From: Comamonas sp. lk
GTDB taxonomy: Bacteria; Pseudomonadota; Gammaproteobacteria; Burkholderiales; Burkholderiaceae_C
Length of the DNA stretch: 6,619 nt
Reading direction: 5' to 3'
Assembly: GCA_945898105.1 (NCBI GenBank)
Contig: CAMDHL010000123.1
Location: 1 to 6,619, forward strand
The notes beneath the pieces are model-generated. The model saw only the letters and a list, made by a program, of their open reading frames with translations. It had not been told where the DNA came from and did not search any database. Both the position numbers and the translations under genes were made by a program. Shown in pieces: positions 1 through 5,847 of this stretch. Numbering within the stretch: position 1 is the stretch's first letter; each line of letters starts with the position of its first letter.

Positions 1-272
1 CCGTCAGGCGCTGCTCGGGCGACGAGTTCGGCGCCGATGTTGCCGCCTGCACCGCCTTTGTTTTCGATTACAAATGACTGACCGAACGCCTTACCTAACT
101 CCGGCGCGATAGCACGAGCCAGGATGTCAGTGGTGCCGCCCGGCGCAAAGGGAACCACAATTTTTACCGGCTTGTTAGGCCAGGCCGCTTGGCTCCAGGC
201 GGTGGCGGGCAGACTAGCGGCCAGTACTAGGGGCGCGAGTGACAAGACAAGTGAACGCAAGCATCTCAACAT
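1..272 (-). CDS. Bug/TctC-family tripartite tricarboxylate transporter solute-binding protein, N-terminal part only
   Basis: Reading the minus strand from the ATG at 272-270 gives 90 open codons up to the window edge, so the gene is cut at its 3' end. Residues 1 to about 28 form a signal peptide (basic start, hydrophobic core, LPATAWS region), consistent with export to the periplasm. The mature start carries Bug/TctC hallmarks: [19 protein letters not shown] at 31-49, which in this family contributes to the ligand pocket, and [11 protein letters not shown] at 70-80. Family members are usually about 320 aa, so roughly 230 residues lie outside. They capture carboxylates or other small organic molecules for TctAB-type permeases, though most Burkholderiales copies are orphans. 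The start is supported by AGGAG at 285-281, 8 nt upstream. The ligand is unknown. It is divergent from the TPP enzyme gene. Confidence 0.93.
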   Translation of the reverse strand, partial: MLRCLRSLVLSLAPLVLAASLPATAWSQAAWPNKPVKIVVPFAPGGTTDILARAIAPELGKAFGQSFVIENKGGAGGNIGAELVARAAPD

Positions 273-280
273 AGCAAAAA

Positions 281-285
281 CTCCT
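281..285 (-). promoter_or_regulatory. Ribosome binding site of the TctC-like gene
   Basis: The minus strand reads AGGAG here, followed by 8 nt and the ATG at 272. This is a near-ideal Shine-Dalgarno sequence and it fixes the start of the partial receptor gene. Confidence 0.8.
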
Positions 286-318
286 AATTGTTAGCGCGGA
301 CCACCGCCCTTTTTACGC

Positions 319-343
319 GCCCTGTTATCGCCCTGTTATCGCC
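319..343. repeat. Tandem direct repeat, 11-bp unit, two copies plus 3 bp
   Basis: The unit GCCCTGTTATC occurs at 319-329 and 330-340 and is followed by a third partial GCC at 341-343. On the minus strand each copy contains GATAAC, a 4-of-6 match to a -10 box, and the copies are about one helical turn apart. This could be a repeated regulator site, doubled promoter elements for the TctC-like gene, or a simple slippage duplication. Confidence 0.75.
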
Positions 344-347
344 ATCC

Positions 348-359
348 CATAGCAAAAAC
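348..359. repeat. Second copy of a 12-bp direct repeat (first copy 270-281)
   Basis: CATAGCAAAAAC occurs at 270-281, where its complement holds the ATG of the TctC-like gene and the spacer to its ribosome binding site, and again at 348-359, 78 bp away. The second copy therefore also has an ATG on the minus strand (350-348), but it lacks the AGGAG and opens only a four-codon frame (MGWR, stop at 338-336). It is either a chance match or remnant of a local duplication. Confidence 0.5.
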
Positions 360-411
360 ACAGGGGGCCACTATCAGGCATCTTGGTTCAAGGCCTGCCC
401 GGTGTCAACCA

Positions 412-432
412 TATTGTGCCGGTGACACAATA
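412..432. promoter_or_regulatory. Candidate operator: dyad with 7-bp perfect arms
   Basis: TATTGTG at 412-418 is mirrored exactly by CACAATA at 426-432 around a 7-bp centre, giving a 21-bp dyad with arm centres about one and a third helical turns apart. It lies 66 bp upstream of the ATG at 499, a normal place for a transcription factor site. The spacing is one base short of the classic CRP arrangement (TGTGA-N6-TCACA) and fits no specific operator I can name. No regulator gene is present in the window. Confidence 0.4.
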
Positions 433-498
433 ACACCCGATTACAAGTTGCTCAGCCCCGATGGGCCGCTGGCAGCAGCTGAACAGGAACCAGCACCT

Positions 499-2205
499 AT
501 GAATACCCAACCCCACCCCACAGGCGCGCGCCTGCTGATTGACGCTCTGCTCGCCCAGGGCATGGACACCGTATTTTGCGTGCCTGGCGAGAGTTTCCTG
601 GACGCCATGGACGCGCTCTACGACCACCGGGATACGGTTAACTTGGTCGTCTGCCGCCACGAAGGTTCTGCAACCTTCATGGCAGAGGGCTACGCAAAAG
701 CCAGCGGTAAGCCGGGGGTCTGCTTTGTCACCCGCGCGCCGGGCGCCAGCCAGGCTTCCATCGGCCTGCATACCGCGTTTCAAGACGGCACGCCGCTCAT
801 CTTGTTCATCGGACAGGTGAGCCGACGCTTTATGGAGCGCGGCGCATTTCAAGAAGTGGACTACCGAAGCATGTTTGGCCCGGTCAGCAAATGGGTGGCC
901 CAGATTGACCAGGCCGAGCGCATGGGCGAGATGGTGCACCGGGCCTTTCACACCGCCCTGTCGGGTCGCATGGGGCCAGTGGTATTGGCCCTGCCCGAAG
1001 ATGTGTTGAGCGAAGAAGTGCCACACGCGCCACGCGCCGCCTTGGCTGCCACTGCACCGAGCAGCGCTCCTCAGGCTGGCGATTTGGCAACACTGATGCA
1101 GCTGATTCAAGCTGCGCACAAGCCGCTGCTAGTGCTGGGCGGAAGTGGCTGGAATGCGCAGGCAGTGGCGGAAATGCGCCGGTTCATCCATGCCACGGGT
1201 TTACCGGTGGCATGCTCCTTCAGGCGGCAGGATTTATTTGATCACCGCGATCCGCACTATGTCGGCCTGCTCGGCCTGGGCGCTGACCCGGGCTTGCAGC
1301 GCGCTGTTAAAGACGCAGATTTGTTGATTCTGCTGGGTGCACGCATGGGGGAGGTACCCAGCCAGGGCTATACCCTGATCGACATCCCACAGCCACAACA
1401 AACCTTGGTGCACGCCATGCCCTGCGCCCTGGAATTGGGGCGGGTGTACCGCCCGCATCTTGCTTTGCTCAGCAGCATGCCTGCGCTGGCGCACAGACTA
1501 GCTGAGCAGGCAACACCAGAAACCCTGCCCGCACGTTTTGCTCCCCATGTACAGGCATTGCGGGCAGGTTATGAAGCCTTCAGCGGGCCTCGGACGGCCA
1601 CTCCCTGCAAACCCGGCACGATTGACCTGGCGCAAGCCTGGTTGGCACTGAACGACGCCCTGCCCGAGGATGTGCTGATCAGCAACGGCGCGGGCAATTA
1701 CACGGCCTGGGCACACCGCTATTACCGCTATCGCATTTACGGCAGCCAGATTGCACCTACCAGCGGCGCCATGGGTTACGGCTTGCCAGCCGCCATAGGC
1801 GCCAAGCTGGCCCATCCGCAGCGCCCTGTACTTTGCTTGGCGGGAGACGGCTGCTTCATGATGAGCTCACACGAACTAGCGACCGCTGTGAAGCTGGAGT
1901 TGGCTATCGTCATCGTGGTTTTTGACAACCAGATGTACGGCACCATACGCATGCACCAGGAAAAATGGTTTCCAGGCCGCGTGCACGGCACCGCGCTGGA
2001 CACCAACCCGGACTTCGTCGCGCTGGCCCGGGCCTATGGAGCCCAAGGCTTGCGCGCAGACAGCGTGGCCGAACTACAAACAGCCATCCTGCAGGGCTTC
2101 GCCGCCAAAGGGCCCACGCTGATTCATGTGCTGACCGACCCTGAATACATCAGCCCCAGCGCCACCTTGTCAGGCCTGCGCCAGCAAAACGCCAAGCCGA
2201 TTTAA
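499..2205 (+). CDS. Thiamine pyrophosphate-dependent enzyme, acetolactate synthase-like, substrate unknown
   Basis: The 568-aa protein has the three-domain layout of the AHAS/pyruvate oxidase superfamily: N-terminal PYR domain (about 8-170), central domain (about 195-335) and C-terminal PP domain (about 375-555). The catalytic glutamate of the PYR domain is E55 in CRHEGSATF; FQEVD follows at 117-121. The TPP/magnesium site is GDG at 449-451, with D450 and N477 as expected metal ligands. The usual NN pair reads DN here (476-477), followed by MYGTIRMHQE. The central domain lacks the RFDDR-type FAD segment of true acetohydroxyacid synthase and no ilvN-like regulatory subunit follows, so a biosynthetic role in valine/isoleucine is unlikely. 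It is probably a cytoplasmic decarboxylase, lyase or carboligase of 2-oxo acids. The ATG at 499 is preferred (AGGA at 485-488); a TTG at 448 would add 17 unrelated residues. It stands alone on its strand. Confidence 0.9.
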   Translation: MNTQPHPTGARLLIDALLAQGMDTVFCVPGESFLDAMDALYDHRDTVNLVVCRHEGSATFMAEGYAKASGKPGVCFVTRAPGASQASIGLHTAFQDGTPLILFIGQVSRRFMERGAFQEVDYRSMFGPVSKWVAQIDQAERMGEMVHRAFHTALSGRMGPVVLALPEDVLSEEVPHAPRAALAATAPSSAPQAGDLATLMQLIQAAHKPLLVLGGSGWNAQAVAEMRRFIHATGLPVACSFRRQDLFDHRDPHYVGLLGLGADPGLQRAVKDADLLILLGARMGEVPSQGYTLIDIPQPQQTLVHAMPCALELGRVYRPHLALLSSMPALAHRLAEQATPETLPARFAPHVQALRAGYEAFSGPRTATPCKPGTIDLAQAWLALNDALPEDVLISNGAGNYTAWAHRYYRYRIYGSQIAPTSGAMGYGLPAAIGAKLAHPQRPVLCLAGDGCFMMSSHELATAVKLELAIVIVVFDNQMYGTIRMHQEKWFPGRVHGTALDTNPDFVALARAYGAQGLRADSVAELQTAILQGFAAKGPTLIHVLTDPEYISPSATLSGLRQQNAKPI

Positions 2206-2906
2206 CTGAGGCCGGTAACCGGCAAACCCGCCCCATGGATAGCGCGGGCTGCGTCGGAGGCGAGGAAGGCGATAACCTTGGCAAGGTCGTGCGGGTGGAC
2301 CCAGCGTTGCGGATCCGAGTCAGGCATGTCTGCGCGGTTTTGCGGGGTATCCAGGATGGTCGGTAGCACGCAATTGACATTGATATTTTTCATGCGCAGT
2401 TCGGCGGACATGGCCTCGGTAATGCGCAGCACTTCGCTCTTAGCCGCTGTGTACGCGCCCATGCCGGCGACTCCTCGCTGCGCGGAATATGCACCGACGT
2501 TGACGATCTTGCCGCCGCCTTGGCGGAGCATATGGGGCACTACGGCGCGCGCGGTATTGCGAAGCGTGCGCACATTTATATCGTGTAAAAAGTCCCAAGT
2601 GCTGTCGCTGGTTTCGTGAACGGCATCGCCCATGGCGAATCCTCCGGTGAGGTTGCACAACACATCGATGCGGCCAAAGCGCGCTATCGCCTGTTCTACC
2701 GTATTACCCACCTTCGACGCGTCAAACAGGTCCAGCGCGATAAACAGGCAATGCGCAGGCGCAAGGGCAGCAAGTGCGGCCTCGCTGACAGGGGTTCGAT
2801 CCAGCAACACCAGTTGTGCCCCCTCCTGCGCAAACACCTTTGCAGCAGCCAACCCGAGAGTGCCCGCGGCTCCGGCAAGTAAAACGGTTCTTGGGCTTGT
2901 TGACAT
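2202..2906 (-). CDS. Short-chain dehydrogenase/reductase with a dihydropteridine-reductase-like C-terminal motif
   Basis: The 234-aa protein is of classical SDR length with a Rossmann fold. Residues 9-18 (LLAGAAGTLG) form a variant glycine-rich NAD(P) loop; D36 (LLDR) ends beta-2; CNLTGG at 84-89 replaces NNAG; N111 is the conserved active-site asparagine; YTAAK supplies Y152 and K156. The residue 13 before the tyrosine, normally the catalytic serine, is A139, although S141 lies nearby. LDTPQNRADMPDSDPQRW at 185-202 resembles the LDTPxNRxxMPxxDxxxW stretch of animal dihydropteridine reductase, which also lacks the serine. It is probably a cytoplasmic NAD(P)H-dependent oxidoreductase of unknown substrate. 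The ATG at 2906 gives a family-typical start with GGA 10 nt upstream; an ATG at 2921 would add five residues. It lies 34 bp after the nuclease gene, so co-transcription is possible. Its TAA overlaps the TAA of the TPP gene. Confidence 0.9.
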   Translation of the reverse strand: MSTSPRTVLLAGAAGTLGLAAAKVFAQEGAQLVLLDRTPVSEAALAALAPAHCLFIALDLFDASKVGNTVEQAIARFGRIDVLCNLTGGFAMGDAVHETSDSTWDFLHDINVRTLRNTARAVVPHMLRQGGGKIVNVGAYSAQRGVAGMGAYTAAKSEVLRITEAMSAELRMKNINVNCVLPTILDTPQNRADMPDSDPQRWVHPHDLAKVIAFLASDAARAIHGAGLPVTGLS

Positions 2907-2940
2907 GTGTGAAATTTCCATCAAACGGGTGGTGTGGTAC

Positions 2941-3738
2941 TTAAGGCAAAACCTGATTCAACATCGCGGCTAAGCGGCGGCCGGCTAGGCCCAGGCGCTG
3001 CAATAGTACTGGCGTCATGCGGATCGAGTAGGCCTCGCCGGGATCGCCTTGCGGATAAAAACCCGGCTGGGCGACGATACGGCAGGACTCCTCAGCGATC
3101 TCCACCAAGGTCGGCAGAGAAGTGCTTAAAAGGGCCGGTGCTATTGGCTGTGCTTGTACGGCAGCGATTAGTGCCGAATTGTCAAGGGCTAAGCGTTCGA
3201 GCAGACCTTTATCCCAAAGGGCATGCAGATTGCTGCCGCGCATCAAAAATCGCAGCTGTACCATATTGCCGCCCCGATCATCCCGGTAGCCAGCGTGCAG
3301 GGGTTGGTGCACATCTGCTACGAAATGGACCAGGTATTTCAAAGCGCGCAATCGCTCGGCATCGGTAGCAGGCGAGGCGAGGATGGCGCGTTGGCGCTCG
3401 ATAGCGCCAAGCACACATTGGCCGCCCGGACAATCGCGCTGGGCATCGAACTGACAAGTACCACGCGGAAAGTTCAAGTAATGCCAGGGCGCAGTAGCGG
3501 GGCCGCGGTGCTCGTCCGCCCAGGTAGAAACGGAGGGCAGCGTTTGTCCCGGCTCCAGCGCAAGCAAACGCACAGCCTGTGCTCTAGCAAGGGGGCTGAG
3601 TTCCTGCCAGGCGATAGTCGCCACTACCTGGTGACCTTGCACGCCCCAGGACCAGACAGGTGTGGCGAAGGCCCACAGCAATGCCAGCGAAAAGATTCCG
3701 CGCACGAGCAAGCTCGCCCGCCCATAGATACAAGACAT
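2941..3738 (-). CDS. Secreted S1/P1-type zinc-dependent nuclease
   Basis: The 265-aa precursor has a signal peptide at 1-30 (hydrophobic core about 15-26, VWS cleavage site). Cleavage there leaves W31 as the new N-terminus, as S1/P1 nucleases require because the free amino group of that Trp binds zinc. All nine expected ligands of the tri-zinc site are recognisable: W31, H36 (WGVQGH), D75 (WAD), H86 (WHYLNF), H138, D142 and H148 (HFVADVHQPLH), H172 and D176 (HALWDKG). GGN at 156-158 is also typical. The length matches bacterial members. Known family activity is 3'-nucleotidase and hydrolysis of single-stranded DNA and RNA to 5'-nucleotides, here in the periplasm or outside the cell. Cysteines at 95, 103 and 108 may form a disulfide. 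The ATG at 3738 is chosen because a likely promoter lies just upstream, while the TTG at 3783 falls inside it. A role in nucleic-acid scavenging is inferred. Confidence 0.95.
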   Translation of the reverse strand: MSCIYGRASLLVRGIFSLALLWAFATPVWSWGVQGHQVVATIAWQELSPLARAQAVRLLALEPGQTLPSVSTWADEHRGPATAPWHYLNFPRGTCQFDAQRDCPGGQCVLGAIERQRAILASPATDAERLRALKYLVHFVADVHQPLHAGYRDDRGGNMVQLRFLMRGSNLHALWDKGLLERLALDNSALIAAVQAQPIAPALLSTSLPTLVEIAEESCRIVAQPGFYPQGDPGEAYSIRMTPVLLQRLGLAGRRLAAMLNQVLP

Positions 3739-3755
3739 GGCGTCCCGTTCCAACG

Positions 3756-3783
3756 AATATAGTAATAATCCTATTGTGCCCAA
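3756..3783 (-). promoter_or_regulatory. Candidate sigma-70 promoter of the nuclease gene
   Basis: On the minus strand TTGGGC (3783-3778) and TATATT (3761-3756) are separated by 16 bp. The -10 box matches consensus at 5 of 6 positions, the -35 at 3 of 6. Transcription would begin near 3749, leaving a very short leader that still covers the GGGA at 3746-3743 before the ATG at 3738. Confidence 0.4.
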
Positions 3784-3974
3784 GCGCGGAATAAGGCGCA
3801 GGCCGCCCCGATGGAGGCCTTAGTCCACTGCAAAGGCAAGACCAACGCACCGAATTAGTGCCAGCTTGCGGATAGGGCAAAATACGCCGCTAAATTGCTG
3901 GCCCTCAGCCTAAGTTGAATCCACTTTACATCGGGCGTGCATTTTGCGAATAGCTTCTGTAACTTTTACCACTT

Positions 3975-3978
3975 AGGA
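3975..3978 (+). promoter_or_regulatory. Ribosome binding site of the ABC binding-protein gene
   Basis: AGGA within TAGGAAA lies 6 nt before the ATG at 3985. It decides the start against the upstream in-frame GTG at 3937, which would place 16 non-signal-like residues ahead of the signal peptide. Confidence 0.7.
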
Positions 3979-3984
3979 AAATCC

Positions 3985-5028
3985 ATGCGAGGACTGCTTC
4001 GACCCCTTCTCATAGCTATCAGCCTGGCCGCAAGTGCGGGCACTGCCTTAGCCCAAACCACGTCGCTCAAGTTTCAGCTGGACTGGCGCTTTGAAGGCCC
4101 AGCCGCCCTGTTTCTGGTGCCTGCCGCAAAAGGCTATTTCAAAGACGCCAAGCTGGACGTAACGATTGATGCGGGCAATGGCTCGGGGGGCGCGGTCACC
4201 CGCGTCGCCTCGGGTGCATATGACATCGGCTTTGCCGACCTGGCCGCTCTGATGGAATTTCACGCCAACAACGCGGATGCACCGAACAAGCCGGTGGCGG
4301 TGATGATGGTCTATAACAATACGCCAGCCTCGGTAATGGCATTGAAAAAATCCGGCATCAAAAGCCCGGCGGACCTGACGGGCAAAAAGCTGGGTGCTCC
4401 AGTATTTGACGCAGGCCGACGCGCCTTCCCCATCTTTGCCAAAGCCAATAGTGTGGGCACGGTGAACTGGACTGCCATGGACCCACCGCTGCGCGAAACT
4501 ATGTTAGTACGCGGCGATGTGGATGCCATCACAGGATTTACCTTTACTTCGTTGCTCAACATCGAAGCGCGTGGTGTCAAGGCCGAAGACGTAGTGGTAC
4601 TGCCCTACCCCCAATATGGCGTGCGACTGTATGGAAACGCCATCATCGTTTCGCCCAAGCTCATACAGGAAAATCCAGCAGCTATCAAAGCCTTTTTGTC
4701 CGCCTTTGCCAAGGGCATGAAAGACGTGATTGCCAACCCGGAACAGGCGATTGAAACTGTCAAGGCGCGCGACGGCATCATCAACAGCGAAATGGAAACC
4801 CGCCGTCTGAAGTTGGCCATCGACACCGTGATCAACAGCCCGGAGGCGCGCGCCGAGGGCTTTGGCCAGGTAAAACCTGGGCGTTTGTCGTTGATGTCAT
4901 CCCAGGTGTCGGATGCGTTCAACACCAAAACCCGCGTTAACCCGGATGCGATTTGGAATGGCAGTTTTCTACCCAGCGCAAAAGAGCTCGACGTATTACC
5001 GGTACCCAAAGCGGCCCCCAAGAAATAA
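3985..5028 (+). CDS. NitT/TauT-type ABC transporter periplasmic substrate-binding protein (NMT1/THI5-like)
   Basis: The 347-aa precursor has a signal peptide at 1-23 (MRGLLRPLL, hydrophobic core, TALA) with cleavage expected before Q24. The mature protein has the two-lobed NMT1/THI5-like pattern: LKFQLDWRFEGPAALFLVP from 28, AKGYFKDAKLDVTI (48-61), GNGSGGAVTRVASGAYDIGFAD (64-85), a hinge region with KSPADLTGKKLG (126-137) and DVDAITGF (178-185). There is no lipobox cysteine, so it should be a soluble periplasmic receptor. Relatives bind taurine, alkanesulfonates, nitrate, thiamin pyrimidine precursors, riboflavin or aromatic acids; the pocket cannot be read well enough to choose. The yeast THI5 CCCFC signature is absent, so a biosynthetic role is not suggested. 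It is the first gene of the importer operon, its TAA directly followed by the GTG start of the ATPase. A proline/lysine-rich tail ends the protein. Confidence 0.92.
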   Translation: MRGLLRPLLIAISLAASAGTALAQTTSLKFQLDWRFEGPAALFLVPAAKGYFKDAKLDVTIDAGNGSGGAVTRVASGAYDIGFADLAALMEFHANNADAPNKPVAVMMVYNNTPASVMALKKSGIKSPADLTGKKLGAPVFDAGRRAFPIFAKANSVGTVNWTAMDPPLRETMLVRGDVDAITGFTFTSLLNIEARGVKAEDVVVLPYPQYGVRLYGNAIIVSPKLIQENPAAIKAFLSAFAKGMKDVIANPEQAIETVKARDGIINSEMETRRLKLAIDTVINSPEARAEGFGQVKPGRLSLMSSQVSDAFNTKTRVNPDAIWNGSFLPSAKELDVLPVPKAAPKK

Positions 5029-5847
5029 GTGCTTACAAGCGTGACCGCAGACACCGCACCTTTTCTGGATTTCCAGAAAGTATGGCTGGCCTATAACGAC
5101 GAGTTGCTGGCGCAGCAAACGTTTGCCGTCGAAGACATCAGCCTGCAAGTCCAGCGCGGCGAATTCATCGCTATCGTTGGTCCGTCGGGCTGCGGCAAAT
5201 CGACGTTTATGAAGTTGACCACTGGACTGAAAAAACCCAGTAAAGGTAGCATTCATGTCGATGGCCAGCCAGTTAACGGACCACTCAAAATCAGTGGCAT
5301 GGCCTTTCAGTCTCCATCGCTGCTTCCTTGGCGTACTACCCTAGACAACGTCTTGTTGCCCTTGGAAATTGTGGAGCCACACCGCTCGCAATTCAAAGCC
5401 CGGCGCACAGAGTACGAGGCGCGCGCTATGGATTTGCTCAAAACCGTGGGCCTAGCGGGCTACGAAAAACAATTTCCATGGCAATTGTCGGGGGGTATGC
5501 AACAGCGGGCTAGCATTTGCCGTGCCCTCATCCACGAGCCCCAAATGCTGTTGCTGGACGAGCCCTTCGGCGCGCTTGATGCCTTTACCAAAGAAGAGCT
5601 GTGGTGCATCCTGCGTGACTTGTGGAGCGCCCAGCGCTTTAACGTAGTGTTAGTGACGCACGATTTGCGCGAGTCGGTTTTTCTGGCCGACACGGTCTAT
5701 GTCATGAGCAAAAGCCCGGGCCGCTTTTTGGTTCGACGCGAAATAGACCTCCCCCGCCCGCGCGACCTAGAGCTAACTTACACCCCTGCTTTCGGCGACA
5801 TCGTGCATGAATTGCGCGGCCACATCGGAGCGATTAGAAAAATATGA
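5029..5847 (+). CDS. NitT/TauT-type ABC transporter ATP-binding protein
   Basis: The 272-aa cytoplasmic ATPase powers the importer. All nucleotide-binding motifs are intact: Walker A GPSGCGKST (51-59), Q-loop Q94 in FQSPSLLPW, signature LSGGMQQR (153-160), Walker B LLLDEP (174-179) with catalytic E178, D-loop ALD (182-184) and the switch histidine H211 in VTHDL. SPSLLPWRT and DEPFGALDAFTKEEL are typical of the SsuB/TauB/NrtD group. The GTG at 5029 abuts the previous stop and there is no clear Shine-Dalgarno sequence, which suggests translational coupling. A second GTG at 5041 would shorten the protein by four residues and is equally possible. The stop overlaps the permease ATG. The specificity lies in the other two subunits, so no gene symbol is given. 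Confidence 0.95.
   Translation: MLTSVTADTAPFLDFQKVWLAYNDELLAQQTFAVEDISLQVQRGEFIAIVGPSGCGKSTFMKLTTGLKKPSKGSIHVDGQPVNGPLKISGMAFQSPSLLPWRTTLDNVLLPLEIVEPHRSQFKARRTEYEARAMDLLKTVGLAGYEKQFPWQLSGGMQQRASICRALIHEPQMLLLDEPFGALDAFTKEELWCILRDLWSAQRFNVVLVTHDLRESVFLADTVYVMSKSPGRFLVRREIDLPRPRDLELTYTPAFGDIVHELRGHIGAIRKI

Larger units (their letters stand above)
273..498. other. Divergent intergenic region between the TctC-like and TPP enzyme genes
   Basis: This 226-bp stretch holds no convincing gene. It must carry the promoters of both flanking divergent genes, but I see no strong -35/-10 pair on either strand. It contains an 11-bp tandem duplication (319-343), a 12-bp direct repeat (270-281 and 348-359) and a 21-bp dyad (412-432), each listed separately. 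The open frame upstream of the TPP gene reaches back to a TTG at 448, but those 17 codons do not resemble the family and are treated as non-coding. Confidence 0.7.
3739..3984. other. Divergent intergenic region between the nuclease gene and the ABC operon
   Basis: This 246-bp stretch shows no gene. The nuclease promoter candidate lies at its left side. For the ABC operon, TTGAAT (3915-3920) and TTTACA (3925-3930) are possible -35 boxes, but neither has a good -10 partner. A small stem (GCTG/CAGC, 3897-3909) is too weak to be a terminator. I looked for the conserved cores of TPP and FMN riboswitches, because relatives of this binding protein can carry thiamin or flavin precursors, and saw neither. 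Confidence 0.65.

Noticed and set aside
448..498. TTG-initiated N-terminal extension of the TPP enzyme
   Set aside because: The 17 extra residues do not match the family, whose homology begins just after the ATG at 499, and no ribosome binding site precedes the TTG.
388..1119. 243-codon open frame on the minus strand
   Set aside because: It is wholly antisense to the well-recognised TPP enzyme and its upstream region, and its His/Ala/Gly-rich translation resembles no family. It is a by-product of high GC content.
2211..2223. GCCGGTAACCGGC inverted repeat 5 bp after the TPP gene stop, considered as a terminator
   Set aside because: The stem is only 5 bp with a 3-nt loop and no T-run follows. 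It also encodes the LPVTG end of the SDR, so codon constraint explains it.
2934..3762. Plus-strand open frames of 144 and 179 codons opposite the nuclease gene
   Set aside because: The minus-strand nuclease has every family hallmark; the opposing translations have none.
3772..3780. TATTGTGCC, identical to the left arm of the dyad at 412-420, considered as a second operator
   Set aside because: There is no matching right arm and a 9-base match between two regions can arise by chance; it also overlaps the proposed nuclease promoter.
3739..3984. Riboswitch upstream of the NMT1/THI5-like binding protein
   Set aside because: The conserved cores of TPP and FMN riboswitches were looked for by eye and not found. 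A covariance-model search of this region would settle it.
4605..5054. 149-codon minus-strand open frame opposite the binding-protein gene
   Set aside because: It is antisense to a clear coding region and has no recognisable motif or ribosome binding site.
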